Positions 1 through 5,001 of a stretch of DNA of 6,115 bases are shown in pieces. The stretch is taken from contig JAHIOZ010000034.1 of the NCBI GenBank assembly GCA_018894995.1, positions 1-6,115 on the forward strand. The letters are read 5' to 3'. The stretch's first letter is position 1. The number at the start of each line of letters is the position of its first letter. The notes under the pieces were generated by a model. That model searched no databases, had not been told where the DNA came from, and saw nothing but the letters and a program-made list of their open reading frames with translations. This DNA comes from Patescibacteria group bacterium. GTDB lineage: Bacteria > Patescibacteriota > Minisyncoccia > Phycocordibacterales > UBA12079. A program made the position numbers and the translations under genes.

Positions 1-903
1 TATAATAGCAACCATTCTTTCAAATTGTGAAGCGAAGGTTCCAATTATAATTCTTCCTTTAATATTCTTTATTATTTCTTCTATATTATTTCTAATATAA
101 TTTTCAGAGATGGACCAACCGAGTTTTTGAGCATTAGTTGAATCAGAAATAAACAAAAGATTTTTGTCTTTTCCTATTTCTCCCCAATTTGTAGTTTCTT
201 TTTCGGTTGGAACTCCATTTACATGTTCCAATTTGTAGTCTCCTGATATAACAATGTTTCCATAAGGGGTTTCTATTGATATCCCCATTGAGTCGGGAAT
301 AGAGTGTGTAACTTCAAAAAATTTAACACCCAGTTCACCAAATCTAAGTTTTTCTCGAGGTTTTACCGTTTTTATATCAATTGCTGATAGATGCGGAAAT
401 TCTGTCATTCTTTTTTTAATCAAAAGAGAAGCAATATTTCCGGCATAAATAGGCGGGTTACCGATTTTATGAATAATATATGGAATAGCGGCGATGTGAT
501 CCAAGTGACCGTGAGTGATTATTAATGCTTTTATTCTGTGTTTGTTTTCTTCCAAATATTTTGTATTGGGAATAATATAGTCAATTCCCGGTGCATCTTC
601 GTCCACAAATTGAAAACCACAGTCAAATACAAGAATATCATTTCCATATTCAACCACAGTCATATTTTTTCCAACTTCTTCAACTCCTCCGAGAGGGATA
701 ATTCTGATATTTCCTTCTTTAACCGGTGTAATTTTTGATACTGCCGGTTTTCTCACGAAATTAGTTCTTTTCCCGTCTGTTGTTTTTCTTGTTGTTGGGT
801 TGGTGTTATGTCTTCCCCCATATTTTTGAGTTTTTTGAGGTGAAAATTTTTTTAATAAAGGTCTTCCGGTTTTTGAACCGGGATTTGTTTCTTGTCTAAT
901 CAT
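1..903 (-). CDS. rnj: Ribonuclease J, N-terminal part (runs off the left edge)
   Basis: The reading frame is open from the ATG at 903 to base 1 (301 codons), so the C-terminal part lies outside the window. RNase J is a cytoplasmic zinc-dependent endo/5'-exoribonuclease of the metallo-beta-lactamase/beta-CASP family, acting in mRNA decay and rRNA maturation. Residues 1-62 are a basic, Gly/Thr/Asn-rich, probably disordered tail. The lactamase fold begins near 65 with IIPLGGVEEVGKN. Visible metal ligands are HGHLDH (131-136), H200 in VTHS and D222 in SGDYK; the SDSTNA stretch (253-258) and GTFASQFERM (288-297) are typical of the family. An in-frame TAA lies eight codons upstream and no other start fits. 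No SD is visible before the ATG. It is divergent from the MlaC-like gene. The family call is secure; assignment to a J1 or J2 subtype is not possible. Confidence 0.95.
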   Translation of the reverse strand, partial: MIRQETNPGSKTGRPLLKKFSPQKTQKYGGRHNTNPTTRKTTDGKRTNFVRKPAVSKITPVKEGNIRIIPLGGVEEVGKNMTVVEYGNDILVFDCGFQFVDEDAPGIDYIIPNTKYLEENKHRIKALIITHGHLDHIAAIPYIIHKIGNPPIYAGNIASLLIKKRMTEFPHLSAIDIKTVKPREKLRFGELGVKFFEVTHSIPDSMGISIETPYGNIVISGDYKLEHVNGVPTEKETTNWGEIGKDKNLLFISDSTNAQKLGWSISENYIRNNIEEIIKNIKGRIIIGTFASQFERMVAII

Positions 904-1007
904 TTTATATTGTTTAGTTAGTAATTAATAATGTTTTGTTTTTAAATAATCCGAATGCCCCGAATATATAATCCGAATACTTTAAAAAGTTTTTAGTTTC
1001 GTCGTTG

Positions 1008-1031
1008 CTTTAAATTTTGAAAAATTTAAAG
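1008..1031. repeat. Perfect 11-bp inverted repeat
   Basis: 1008-1018 (CTTTAAATTTT) is the exact reverse complement of 1021-1031, with a 2-nt spacer. It has no flanking T-run that would make it a clear terminator. Confidence 0.65.
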
Positions 1032-1047
1032 AGTTTTTAGTTTTTAG

Positions 1048-1078
1048 AGTGAAAAATTTCTTTCAGAAATTTTTCACT
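1048..1078. repeat. Perfect 14-bp hairpin, 3-nt loop
   Basis: 1048-1061 (AGTGAAAAATTTCT) pairs exactly with 1065-1078 around the loop TTC. It lies about 150 bp upstream of the RNase J start, so it could sit in that gene's leader if transcription begins far upstream. No terminator-like tail is seen. Confidence 0.7.
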
Positions 1079-1141
1079 GACAACTTTAAGTTATCAACGA
1101 TTAATAATATTTTGTTAATAATTTTTTTAATATAATCCGAA

Positions 1142-1206
1142 CCTGCCCGCCCGCAACGACTTCGTCTTGCGATGTTGGGCGGGCCTCGCAGTGGCAGGCG
1201 GGTGCC
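1142..1206. repeat. GC-rich folded element (REP/MITE-like)
   Basis: This 65-bp GC-rich island sits in very AT-rich surroundings. GCCCGCCC (1145-1152) pairs with GGGCGGGC (1177-1184). Inside, GCAA (1153-1156)/TTGC (1167-1170) and GAC (1158-1160)/GTC (1164-1166) make a hairpin with a TTC loop and one bulged C. GGCA (1193-1196)/TGCC (1203-1206) forms another small stem, and CCTGCC (1142-1147) can pair with GGCAGG (1193-1198). It contains no gene. It resembles the small palindromic GC-rich elements scattered in many bacterial genomes, but I cannot name a family. Confidence 0.5.
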
Positions 1207-1228
1207 CCGAAAACATAATCCGAATATT

Positions 1229-1255
1229 ACGAATTTTGCCTCTGGCAAAATTCGT
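1229..1255. repeat. Perfect 12-bp hairpin, 3-nt loop
   Basis: ACGAATTTTGCC (1229-1240) pairs exactly with 1244-1255 around the loop TCT. It resembles the hairpins at 3782-3809 and 6030-6056, which also have AAATTT-type arms and a GC-capped loop. Confidence 0.65.
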
Positions 1256-1297
1256 TAACGAAATGTCTCCTCCTGATATTTCGTCTCTGCGAGGAGC

Positions 1298-1363
1298 TTG
1301 GTTGAAAAATTTTGAATAAAAAAAATGACAAGTCATTTTTTTTATTCAAAATTTTTCAACCAA
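1298..1363. repeat. Perfect 32-bp inverted repeat, 2-nt spacer
   Basis: 1298-1329 is the exact reverse complement of 1332-1363, with AA between the arms and no mismatch. It is AT-rich, with an A8/T8 block near the centre. A terminator role is possible, but no gene ends nearby: both neighbouring genes point away from it. As DNA it could extrude a cruciform. Confidence 0.85.
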
Positions 1364-1388
1364 ACGACGTGGCAGTCCAGCGTCGTTT
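1362..1388. repeat. 8-bp hairpin with inner stem
   Basis: AAACGACG (1362-1369) pairs with CGTCGTTT (1381-1388). Inside the loop TGG (1370-1372) can pair with CCA (1377-1379), leaving a CAGT tetraloop. It begins inside the last two bases of the 32-bp inverted repeat, so the two structures abut. Confidence 0.5.
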
Positions 1389-1485
1389 TGTCGTTTACTG
1401 TTTTTGCGAGAAAATAAAAAGTCAGGTGTCGATCTCCTTAATTCGTAATTCACCATTCTTAATTCATAATTCTTCAATAAAACTC

Positions 1486-1514
1486 TTTACATTTTAATGA
1501 TACTGTGCTACATT
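1486..1514 (+). promoter_or_regulatory. Extended -10 sigma70-type promoter of the MlaC-like gene
   Basis: TTTACA (1486-1491) and TACATT (1509-1514) are separated by 17 bp, with the extended -10 dinucleotide TG at 1506-1507. The predicted start is near 1520, giving a leader of roughly 55 nt. The same layout recurs before rpmB and the CHC2 gene. Confidence 0.6.
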
Positions 1515-1561
1515 GAAATAAGAATAAAAGAGGTTTTTTGATATAAACAAACAAAAAATAA

Positions 1562-1574
1562 AGAGGAAATTGAG
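1562..1574 (+). promoter_or_regulatory. Shine-Dalgarno of the MlaC-like gene
   Basis: AGAGGA at 1562-1567 lies 7 nt before the ATG at 1575. This spacing fixes the start and fits a signal peptide beginning at that codon. Confidence 0.7.
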
Positions 1575-2222
1575 ATGAAGAAATCATTGGTAGTATCTGG
1601 TGTCATTTTTGTATTCTTTTTTTTCACATCTGCACAGTTTTGTTTTTCTGCTGACTCTCAACAGAGCGACCCGATGTTGGTGGTAAAATCAACAATTGAT
1701 AGGGTCATCGCTATTTTGGGTGATCCTAAATACGTTGGGAAGAAGTCCCAACAAAGAGATGACGTTTTCTCTGTGGTTTCGCCGTTTTTTTCATTTGAAG
1801 AAATGTCTAAAAGGACATTAGCTTTGAGATGGAAAGATGTTGACAGTGAAAAGAAAAAAGAATTCACTAATGAGTTCTCTCATTTGCTTTTGAATTTGTA
1901 TTACACAAAAATTTCTCAAGGGATTGAGAATGAGGATTATGATGTGGGGGATATCGATGTTCGTTTTTCAAAAACCATTTTTAAAAAAGACGGGAAGCTA
2001 GCGGAAATTTACACAGTCATTTTTGATAAAAAGAAAAAACAGGAAACCCCAGTTTCCTATAGAATGTTTTTTTCAAACAGTGATTGGTTTGTTTATGATG
2101 TGGTAATTGGAGGAGTTTGCCTTGTTCAGAATTATAAAAATCAATTTCTTTCGGCAAGTCTGAAGGAGATTATCGAGGGAATAAAAGCAAAAAATCTTGA
2201 GAATGATAAGAAGTTTTTATAA
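1575..2222 (+). CDS. MlaC/Ttg2D-like phospholipid-transport substrate-binding protein
   Basis: The 215-residue protein is close to the usual MlaC length. Residues 1-26 form a signal peptide (MKKS start, Phe-rich hydrophobic core, probable cleavage after FSA). The mature part follows the family pattern: VVSPFFSFEEMSKRTLALRWKD (about 67-88), KKEFTNEFSHLLLNLYYTKI (about 94-113), a beta region about 125-170, and near the C-terminus the signature VYDVVIGGVCLVQNYKNQF (about 174-192). In diderms MlaC carries phospholipid across the periplasm between an inner-membrane ABC transporter and the outer membrane. No mla partner genes lie nearby: it is monocistronic, with its own promoter and terminator. 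If the host is a CPR bacterium without an outer membrane, the role must differ (exported lipid binding is a guess) or the gene was acquired. The family call is strong; the function here is inferred. Confidence 0.85.
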   Translation: MKKSLVVSGVIFVFFFFTSAQFCFSADSQQSDPMLVVKSTIDRVIAILGDPKYVGKKSQQRDDVFSVVSPFFSFEEMSKRTLALRWKDVDSEKKKEFTNEFSHLLLNLYYTKISQGIENEDYDVGDIDVRFSKTIFKKDGKLAEIYTVIFDKKKKQETPVSYRMFFSNSDWFVYDVVIGGVCLVQNYKNQFLSASLKEIIEGIKAKNLENDKKFL

Positions 2223-2245
2223 CAACTTATCTTCTCAGAAAAGCC

Positions 2246-2276
2246 AAATGGCGGTCAACTTTGACCGTCATTTTTT
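2246..2276 (+). terminator. Intrinsic terminator of the MlaC-like gene
   Basis: The stem 2246-2258/2261-2273 (TGGCGGTCAA core, one G-T wobble) is followed by a T-run at 2271-2276, 24 nt after the stop codon. It separates this gene from the downstream hydrolase. Confidence 0.8.
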
Positions 2277-2294
2277 ATTTTGATTTGTTTGATG

Positions 2295-2300
2295 TAAAAT
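2295..2300 (+). promoter_or_regulatory. Possible -10 box for the ComEC-like gene, near-leaderless
   Basis: TAAAAT at 2295-2300, preceded directly by TG, lies 9 bp before the ATG at 2310. No good -35 is seen at 16-18 bp. Because the upstream gene ends in a terminator and no SD precedes the ATG, a leaderless or nearly leaderless transcript is plausible but unproven. Confidence 0.35.
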
Positions 2301-2309
2301 GTAACATAA

Positions 2310-3212
2310 ATGAAAAATATAAAATCATATGTTCTTGGATTTTTTCTTTGCGTCAATTTGCTTGTTTGGTATGCAGTTTTTAGTGAAAACAGAGGTGAGC
2401 TGACTGTTGCTTTTTTGGATGTGGGGCAAGGGGATGCGATTTTTATTGAAGCTCCTAATGGAAAACAAATTTTGATTGACGGCGGTTCTAACGGAGCGGT
2501 TTTGAGAGAACTTTCAAAAATTATGCCTTTTTATGACCGTTCGATTGATATGATAATTCTGAGTCATCCCGACCAAGATCATATCGGCGGGTTGCCGGCC
2601 GTTTTAGAAAATTATAAAGTAGATTATGTGATGGAGTCTGGAATTAAATCAGACAGCGGAACTTATGAAACTTTCGAAAATATTATTGAAGAAAAAGCGG
2701 TTAAAAAGATTTTAGCTCAGCAAGGCATGGTTGTTTCCCTATGTGATTCTCCGGAAGTCGGACTCCTAGAGAATTCTGGGGAAGCTGAGCTCCCACAAGA
2801 TTGTGGTGGTTATTTGGAGGTTTTATTCCCCAATGTCGATGTTTCTGATTTTGAAACCAATACTTCTTCAATAGTTATTAAATTAGTTTACGGAGAAAAT
2901 TCTTTTTTGTTTACTGGTGATGCACCACAGAGCATTGAAAAATATTTGGCAGATTCTTTTGGAAATTATCTGGATGTTGATGTTTTGAAATTAGGTCATC
3001 ATGGGTCAAAGAATTCCAATTCTGAAAAACTTTTGGGTTTTGCAAGTCCTGAATACACAATTGCTTCTGTTGGTTTGGGTAATAGTTATGGTCATCCTAG
3101 CCAAGAAGTTTTGAATTTGTTAAAACAATTTGAAATAGATTTGTTAAGAACTGACGAGGAGGGGATGGTGATATTCAAAAGTGACGGTCAGAGCTTGAAA
3201 ATTGAAAATTAA
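2310..3212 (+). CDS. Free-standing ComEC/Rec2-type metallo-beta-lactamase hydrolase
   Basis: The 300-residue protein has a single N-terminal hydrophobic segment (about 6-24), which would anchor it in the membrane or act as an uncleaved signal with the enzyme outside the cell. The rest matches the C-terminal lactamase domain of ComEC. FLDVGQGDAIFI is at 35-46, LIDGG at 55-59, the metal motif SHPDQDHIGG at 85-94, FTGDAP at 201-206, LKLGHHGSKNS at 227-237, SYGHPS at 259-264 and RTDEEG at 280-285. The competence and OB-fold domains of full ComEC are absent. In ComEC this domain is proposed to degrade one DNA strand during uptake, but stand-alone versions have no firmly assigned substrate. No SD is visible. 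The gene converges on rpmB and its stop codon touches the 40-bp inverted repeat. The fold is certain; a nuclease role is inferred. Confidence 0.9.
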   Translation: MKNIKSYVLGFFLCVNLLVWYAVFSENRGELTVAFLDVGQGDAIFIEAPNGKQILIDGGSNGAVLRELSKIMPFYDRSIDMIILSHPDQDHIGGLPAVLENYKVDYVMESGIKSDSGTYETFENIIEEKAVKKILAQQGMVVSLCDSPEVGLLENSGEAELPQDCGGYLEVLFPNVDVSDFETNTSSIVIKLVYGENSFLFTGDAPQSIEKYLADSFGNYLDVDVLKLGHHGSKNSNSEKLLGFASPEYTIASVGLGNSYGHPSQEVLNLLKQFEIDLLRTDEEGMVIFKSDGQSLKIEN

Positions 3213-3294
3213 CTTTAAAAAAGGCAAAAATAATAAAATAAAAAATTCGGCAAAGCCGAATTTTTTATTTTATTATTTTTGCCTTTTTTAAAGT
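3212..3294. terminator. Perfect 40-bp inverted repeat acting as bidirectional terminator
   Basis: 3212-3251 is the exact reverse complement of 3255-3294, with an AAA loop. The left arm starts at the last base of the hydrolase stop codon. The right arm contains the rpmB stop (3265-3267) and its last nine sense codons. The tip AATTCGGC/GCCGAATT followed by T-rich tracts on each strand suits termination in both directions between two converging genes. Confidence 0.85.
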
Positions 3295-3507
3295 CTTATA
3301 AGCTCCATTTTTGTTGATAGTTTTAATTCCTTTAGTTGAAAGAGTCAATTTAAAACTTTTATCCAATTCAGGGACATAAATTTTCTTTTTTTGAAGATTA
3401 GCTTTTCTTCTTTTTGTTCCTGTCGGGTTAAATTTTGTAGCACGAATACGGTTGCTGTATCCACCAGCAGTTTTTGTACTTTTTCCTGTTATTGGGCAAA
3501 TTTTCAT
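3265..3507 (-). CDS. rpmB: 50S ribosomal protein bL28
   Basis: The 80-residue basic protein matches bL28 across its length. MKICPITGKSTKTAGG opens the domain (the family usually has C-x-x-TGK). TKRRKANLQKKKIYVPE (about 31-47) corresponds to the conserved RR-x-x-x-NLQ-x-x-x-x-x-V block, and LSTKGIKTINKNGA (about 56-69) to the conserved S-x-x-x-x-x-T-x-x-x-NG segment. It is a structural protein of the large subunit. The start at 3507 gives the expected N-terminus. There is no SD: the ATG lies inside a hairpin that closes a long structured leader. The last codons lie within a perfect inverted repeat, so their sequence is constrained by both protein and RNA. It is monocistronic in view, with its own promoter. 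Confidence 0.95.
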   Translation of the reverse strand: MKICPITGKSTKTAGGYSNRIRATKFNPTGTKRRKANLQKKKIYVPELDKSFKLTLSTKGIKTINKNGAYKTLKKAKIIK

Positions 3508-3623
3508 ATTTTTGTTACGAACGAAGTGAGTTAGAAAAATATGACCCCGTGAAATTCATTTTTTGCAAAAAAATGAAAATTTTGTTTTTTCTCCAAAAAA
3601 AACAAAATACATTTCACTGGGGT
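3506..3623 (-). promoter_or_regulatory. Structured rpmB leader: three-way junction plus start-codon hairpin
   Basis: Read on the minus strand, the closing stem P1 is 3623-3611 (ACCCC, bulged A, GTGAAAT) with 3555-3544. P2 is 12 bp (3608-3597/3590-3579, 6-nt loop). P3 is 10 bp (3577-3568/3564-3555, loop TGC). The start hairpin P4 pairs CATATTTTT (3543-3535) with AAAAATATG (3513-3505), placing the ATG in the stem. The same architecture precedes rpsL, with unrelated arm sequences. The regulatory role is inferred. Confidence 0.75.
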
Positions 3624-3694
3624 TGATCAATTAACCCGCTAAGTTTCAAATTGCTTACAAACTTTATATTAAAAGTTCTATTTGAGTGATTGTT

Positions 3695-3723
3695 ATGGTA
3701 TCATAGGACTAATCGTTTTGCAA
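3695..3723 (-). promoter_or_regulatory. Extended -10 promoter of rpmB
   Basis: On the minus strand TTGCAA (3723-3718), a 17-bp spacer and TACCAT (3700-3695) with the extended TG two bases ahead match the sigma70 extended -10 layout. The predicted start is near 3688, giving a leader of about 180 nt that contains the whole three-way junction. Confidence 0.6.
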
Positions 3724-3866
3724 ATGTACAATTAAAATCTCAAAATGGAAAATGACAATTTAAAATAAAAAATGAAACGACGACGAAAATTTGCTAAAGC
3801 AAATTTTCGTTAATTTTAAAATTTTGCATTGTAATTTTTAATTTTGATATTTGCATTTTTAATTAT
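3720..3866. repeat. Degenerate AT-rich inverted repeats flanking a perfect hairpin
   Basis: Words such as CAAAAT, AAAATGACAATT and AATTAAAAT in 3720-3775 recur in reverse complement in 3812-3866 (TTTTGCATTGTAATTTTTAA). Between them is a perfect 12-bp hairpin, 3782-3793/3798-3809, loop TAAA. The arms are imperfect, so this looks like a decayed repeat rather than a terminator. Confidence 0.5.
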
Positions 3867-3871
3867 ATAAA
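3844..3871 (+). promoter_or_regulatory. Possible promoter of the peptidase gene
   Basis: TTGATA (3844-3849) and TATAAA (3866-3871) are 16 bp apart, which gives a predicted start near 3878. In sequence this AT-rich such matches arise by chance, so the call is weak. If right, the phased repeat at 3889-3925 lies in the leader. Confidence 0.35.
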
Positions 3872-3888
3872 TAAATCTTAATTTGTTT

Positions 3889-3925
3889 TCCGCGACTTTC
3901 TGCGTCCAGTCTGCGTAAGTCCGCG
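3889..3925. repeat. Four phased TCYGCG repeats
   Basis: TCCGCG (3889), TCTGCG (3899), TCTGCG (3910) and TCCGCG (3920) are spaced 10, 11 and 10 bp apart, close to one DNA helical turn. This GC-containing patch stands out in AT-rich DNA just upstream of the SD of the peptidase gene. Confidence 0.65.
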
Positions 3926-3937
3926 ATTTAATTGACT

Positions 3938-3953
3938 GGAAGGAAATTAAATA
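3938..3953 (+). promoter_or_regulatory. Shine-Dalgarno of the peptidase gene
   Basis: GGAAGGA at 3938-3944 lies 9 nt before the ATG at 3954 and supports that start. Confidence 0.65.
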
Positions 3954-4559
3954 ATGGATTCTAACTTCATTTTCTCAATAATAATATTAATAATGTCTGT
4001 TGTGGTTCACGAAGTGTCCCATGGTTTTATGGCATATTATTTTGGTGACCCAACGGCTAAAATGGCGGGGAGGCTTACTTTGAATCCGTTAAAACATTTG
4101 GATTTGACGGGTTCAGTGATTGTCCCAACTTTCGCTTTTTTGACAACTGGGTTTATTTTTGGTTGGGCAAAGCCGGTTCCTTACAATCCTTACAATTTGA
4201 GAAATGCAAAAATAGGGGAACCGATGGTCGCTTTGGCGGGACCTCTTTCTAATTTTTCAGTGGCTTTGATTTTTGGTTTGCTTATTCGTTTTGGACTTAT
4301 ACCATTAAATTTAATTGAACCGGCCAGTTTGATTGTTTTAATTAATATAGTGTTAGGCAGTTTTAATTTGGTGCCTATTCCTCCACTTGATGGATCTAAG
4401 ATATTATTCGGGCTTCTCCCTTATAACTTAATGTATATAAGAGAATTTTTAGAAAAGAATTGGTTCTGGTTTGTTTTTATATTTATTTTCTTTGTCTGGA
4501 GACTTTTCCTCCCTGTTATTTATTTTTTGTTTAGTTTGCTTACCGGATTAGGATTGTAG
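3954..4559 (+). CDS. Site-2-protease-family (M50) zinc metalloprotease, intramembrane
   Basis: The 201-residue polytopic membrane protein has the active-site motif HEVSH (19-23) in its first membrane segment. GRLTLNPLKHLDLTGSVIVP (about 39-58) is conserved in this subfamily. GWAKPVPYNP is at 70-79 and AGPLSN at 95-100. NLVPIPPLDGSKIL (138-151) supplies the third zinc ligand, D146 in PPLDG. A further hydrophobic region spans about 171-197. There is no PDZ domain, so it belongs to the compact M50 group rather than RseP. Such enzymes cut membrane-embedded substrates within the lipid bilayer; the substrate here is unknown. The SD is clear. It is the first plus-strand gene after the rpmB divergence, and the gap to the next gene is long, so it is probably transcribed alone. 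Confidence 0.92.
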   Translation: MDSNFIFSIIILIMSVVVHEVSHGFMAYYFGDPTAKMAGRLTLNPLKHLDLTGSVIVPTFAFLTTGFIFGWAKPVPYNPYNLRNAKIGEPMVALAGPLSNFSVALIFGLLIRFGLIPLNLIEPASLIVLINIVLGSFNLVPIPPLDGSKILFGLLPYNLMYIREFLEKNWFWFVFIFIFFVWRLFLPVIYFLFSLLTGLGL

Positions 4560-4775
4560 ACTGGGTAGTTTTTATACCATTTTCCAAAAATTAGGAGTCT
4601 TTGTTTTTCATAATTTCAGTCGAGACGAGAAGAAAATTTTAAAGAATTTCGAGATATTTTGAAAAATTTTCTTAAAGTCGCAGGCGAAATTTTGGAGAAG
4701 AAAGGTGATTAATTTTTGGAATGTGATATTAGTTGATATTTTTTTAATAAAAAATTTTGCTTTGCATTTTTTTTC

Positions 4776-4804
4776 TTGCTTTTAGAATTTTTTTTTGTTA
4801 TCTT
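4776..4804 (+). promoter_or_regulatory. Extended -10 promoter of the CHC2 gene
   Basis: TTGCTT (4776-4781), a 17-bp spacer and TATCTT (4799-4804) with TG at 4796-4797. The predicted start near 4811 yields a leader of about 190 nt. Confidence 0.6.
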
Positions 4805-4810
4805 GTGTGT

Positions 4811-5001
4811 AAGACCGTGCGTTGTGATACTAAACTTTATTTTCGTATACATAACCTTTTTTTGAACGCACGAATCGTATTTACCCGATTTATCTTTCCT
4901 GTTATCCCAACAAATCGGGTGAATGCGATGTTGCCTTTGATGACGGGGTGTCTTTTTCGCGAGAAGACGCAGGGAAGATTTTTTAAAGGAGGTTTGATTA
5001 T
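4811..5001 (+). promoter_or_regulatory. Structured leader RNA upstream of the CHC2 protein
   Basis: CGTGCGTT (4816-4823) pairs with AACGCACG (4865-4872), starting near the predicted transcript start. One base later an 18-bp stem forms: 4874-4891 with 4912-4929, two G-T wobbles and a 20-nt loop. A third hairpin, 4948-4956/4962-4970 with G-T wobbles, precedes the SD. I do not recognise a riboswitch or other known RNA here. An independent small RNA is an alternative, but the strong SD at its end favours a leader. Confidence 0.5.
4985..5001 (+). promoter_or_regulatory. Near-perfect Shine-Dalgarno of the CHC2 gene
   Basis: AAAGGAGGT at 4985-4993 lies 8 nt before the ATG at 5002, the strongest SD in the window. 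It fixes the start. Confidence 0.9.

Larger units (their letters stand above)
946..1225. repeat. Four dispersed ATAATCCGAA repeats
   Basis: ATAATCCGAA occurs at 946-955, 968-977, 1132-1141 and 1215-1224. The copies are linked in two pairs, each pair with a GCCCCGAA word between its members (957-964 and 1204-1211). The first pair is compact (about 33 bp). In the second, a GC-rich folded segment separates the first ATAATCCGAA from GCCCCGAA. The function is unknown. Confidence 0.7.
904..1574. other. 671-bp noncoding gap between divergent genes
   Basis: I see no credible gene here: the short frames that cross it run through palindromes and repeats. It holds four copies of ATAATCCGAA, a GC-rich folded element (1142-1206), perfect short hairpins (1008-1031, 1048-1078, 1229-1255), a perfect 32-bp inverted repeat (1298-1363), a further hairpin (1362-1388), degenerate TTAATTCGTAATTC-like words (1438-1473), and the promoter and SD of the MlaC-like gene. 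No convincing RNase J promoter was found. Confidence 0.8.
3508..3953. other. 446-bp noncoding gap between divergent rpmB and peptidase genes
   Basis: No gene is seen. From left to right it holds the rpmB leader (to 3623), a short GGGTT/AACCC stem (3620-3637), the rpmB promoter (3695-3723), imperfect inverted AT-rich repeats around a hairpin (3720-3866), a possible promoter for the peptidase gene, four phased T-C-Y-G-C-G words (3889-3925) and the SD of the peptidase gene. Confidence 0.8.
4560..5001. other. 442-bp gap: 3' flank of the peptidase gene, then CHC2 gene promoter and leader
   Basis: The first 200 bases hold only an 11-bp inverted repeat with a long loop (4630-4640/4663-4673) and no clear terminator. 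From 4776 the gap holds a promoter, a structured leader and an SD. A frame of 82 codons crossing 4757-5005 has a composition (Phe/Ile/Cys-rich, no motif) that does not look like a real protein. Confidence 0.65.

Noticed and set aside
538..738. 66-codon plus-strand frame
   Set aside because: It lies wholly inside the RNase J coding region on the other strand and reads as antisense of conserved motifs.
1298..1363. Terminal inverted repeat of an insertion sequence
   Set aside because: The arms are adjacent with a 2-nt spacer and no transposase lies in the window.
1063..1497. Small frames of 61-69 codons on both strands in the 904-1574 gap
   Set aside because: They run through the GC-rich element and the 32-bp palindrome, have no SD and encode peptides without recognisable features.
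1658..1867. 69-codon minus-strand frame
   Set aside because: It is the shadow of the MlaC-like gene.
3889..3925. CRISPR-like array
   Set aside because: Units are 6 bp with 4-5-bp spacing, far too short for repeats and spacers; no array or cas gene is present.
4757..4927. 82-codon frame 4757-5005 upstream of the CHC2 gene as a protein gene
   Set aside because: The start precedes the predicted promoter, no SD is present, the composition is Phe/Ile/Cys-rich without motif, and the bases are better explained as promoter and leader stems.
4811..5001. Known structural RNA (SRP RNA, 6S, tmRNA or RNase P) in the CHC2 leader
   Set aside because: None of the conserved cores of these RNAs is recognisable, and a near-perfect SD closes the region.
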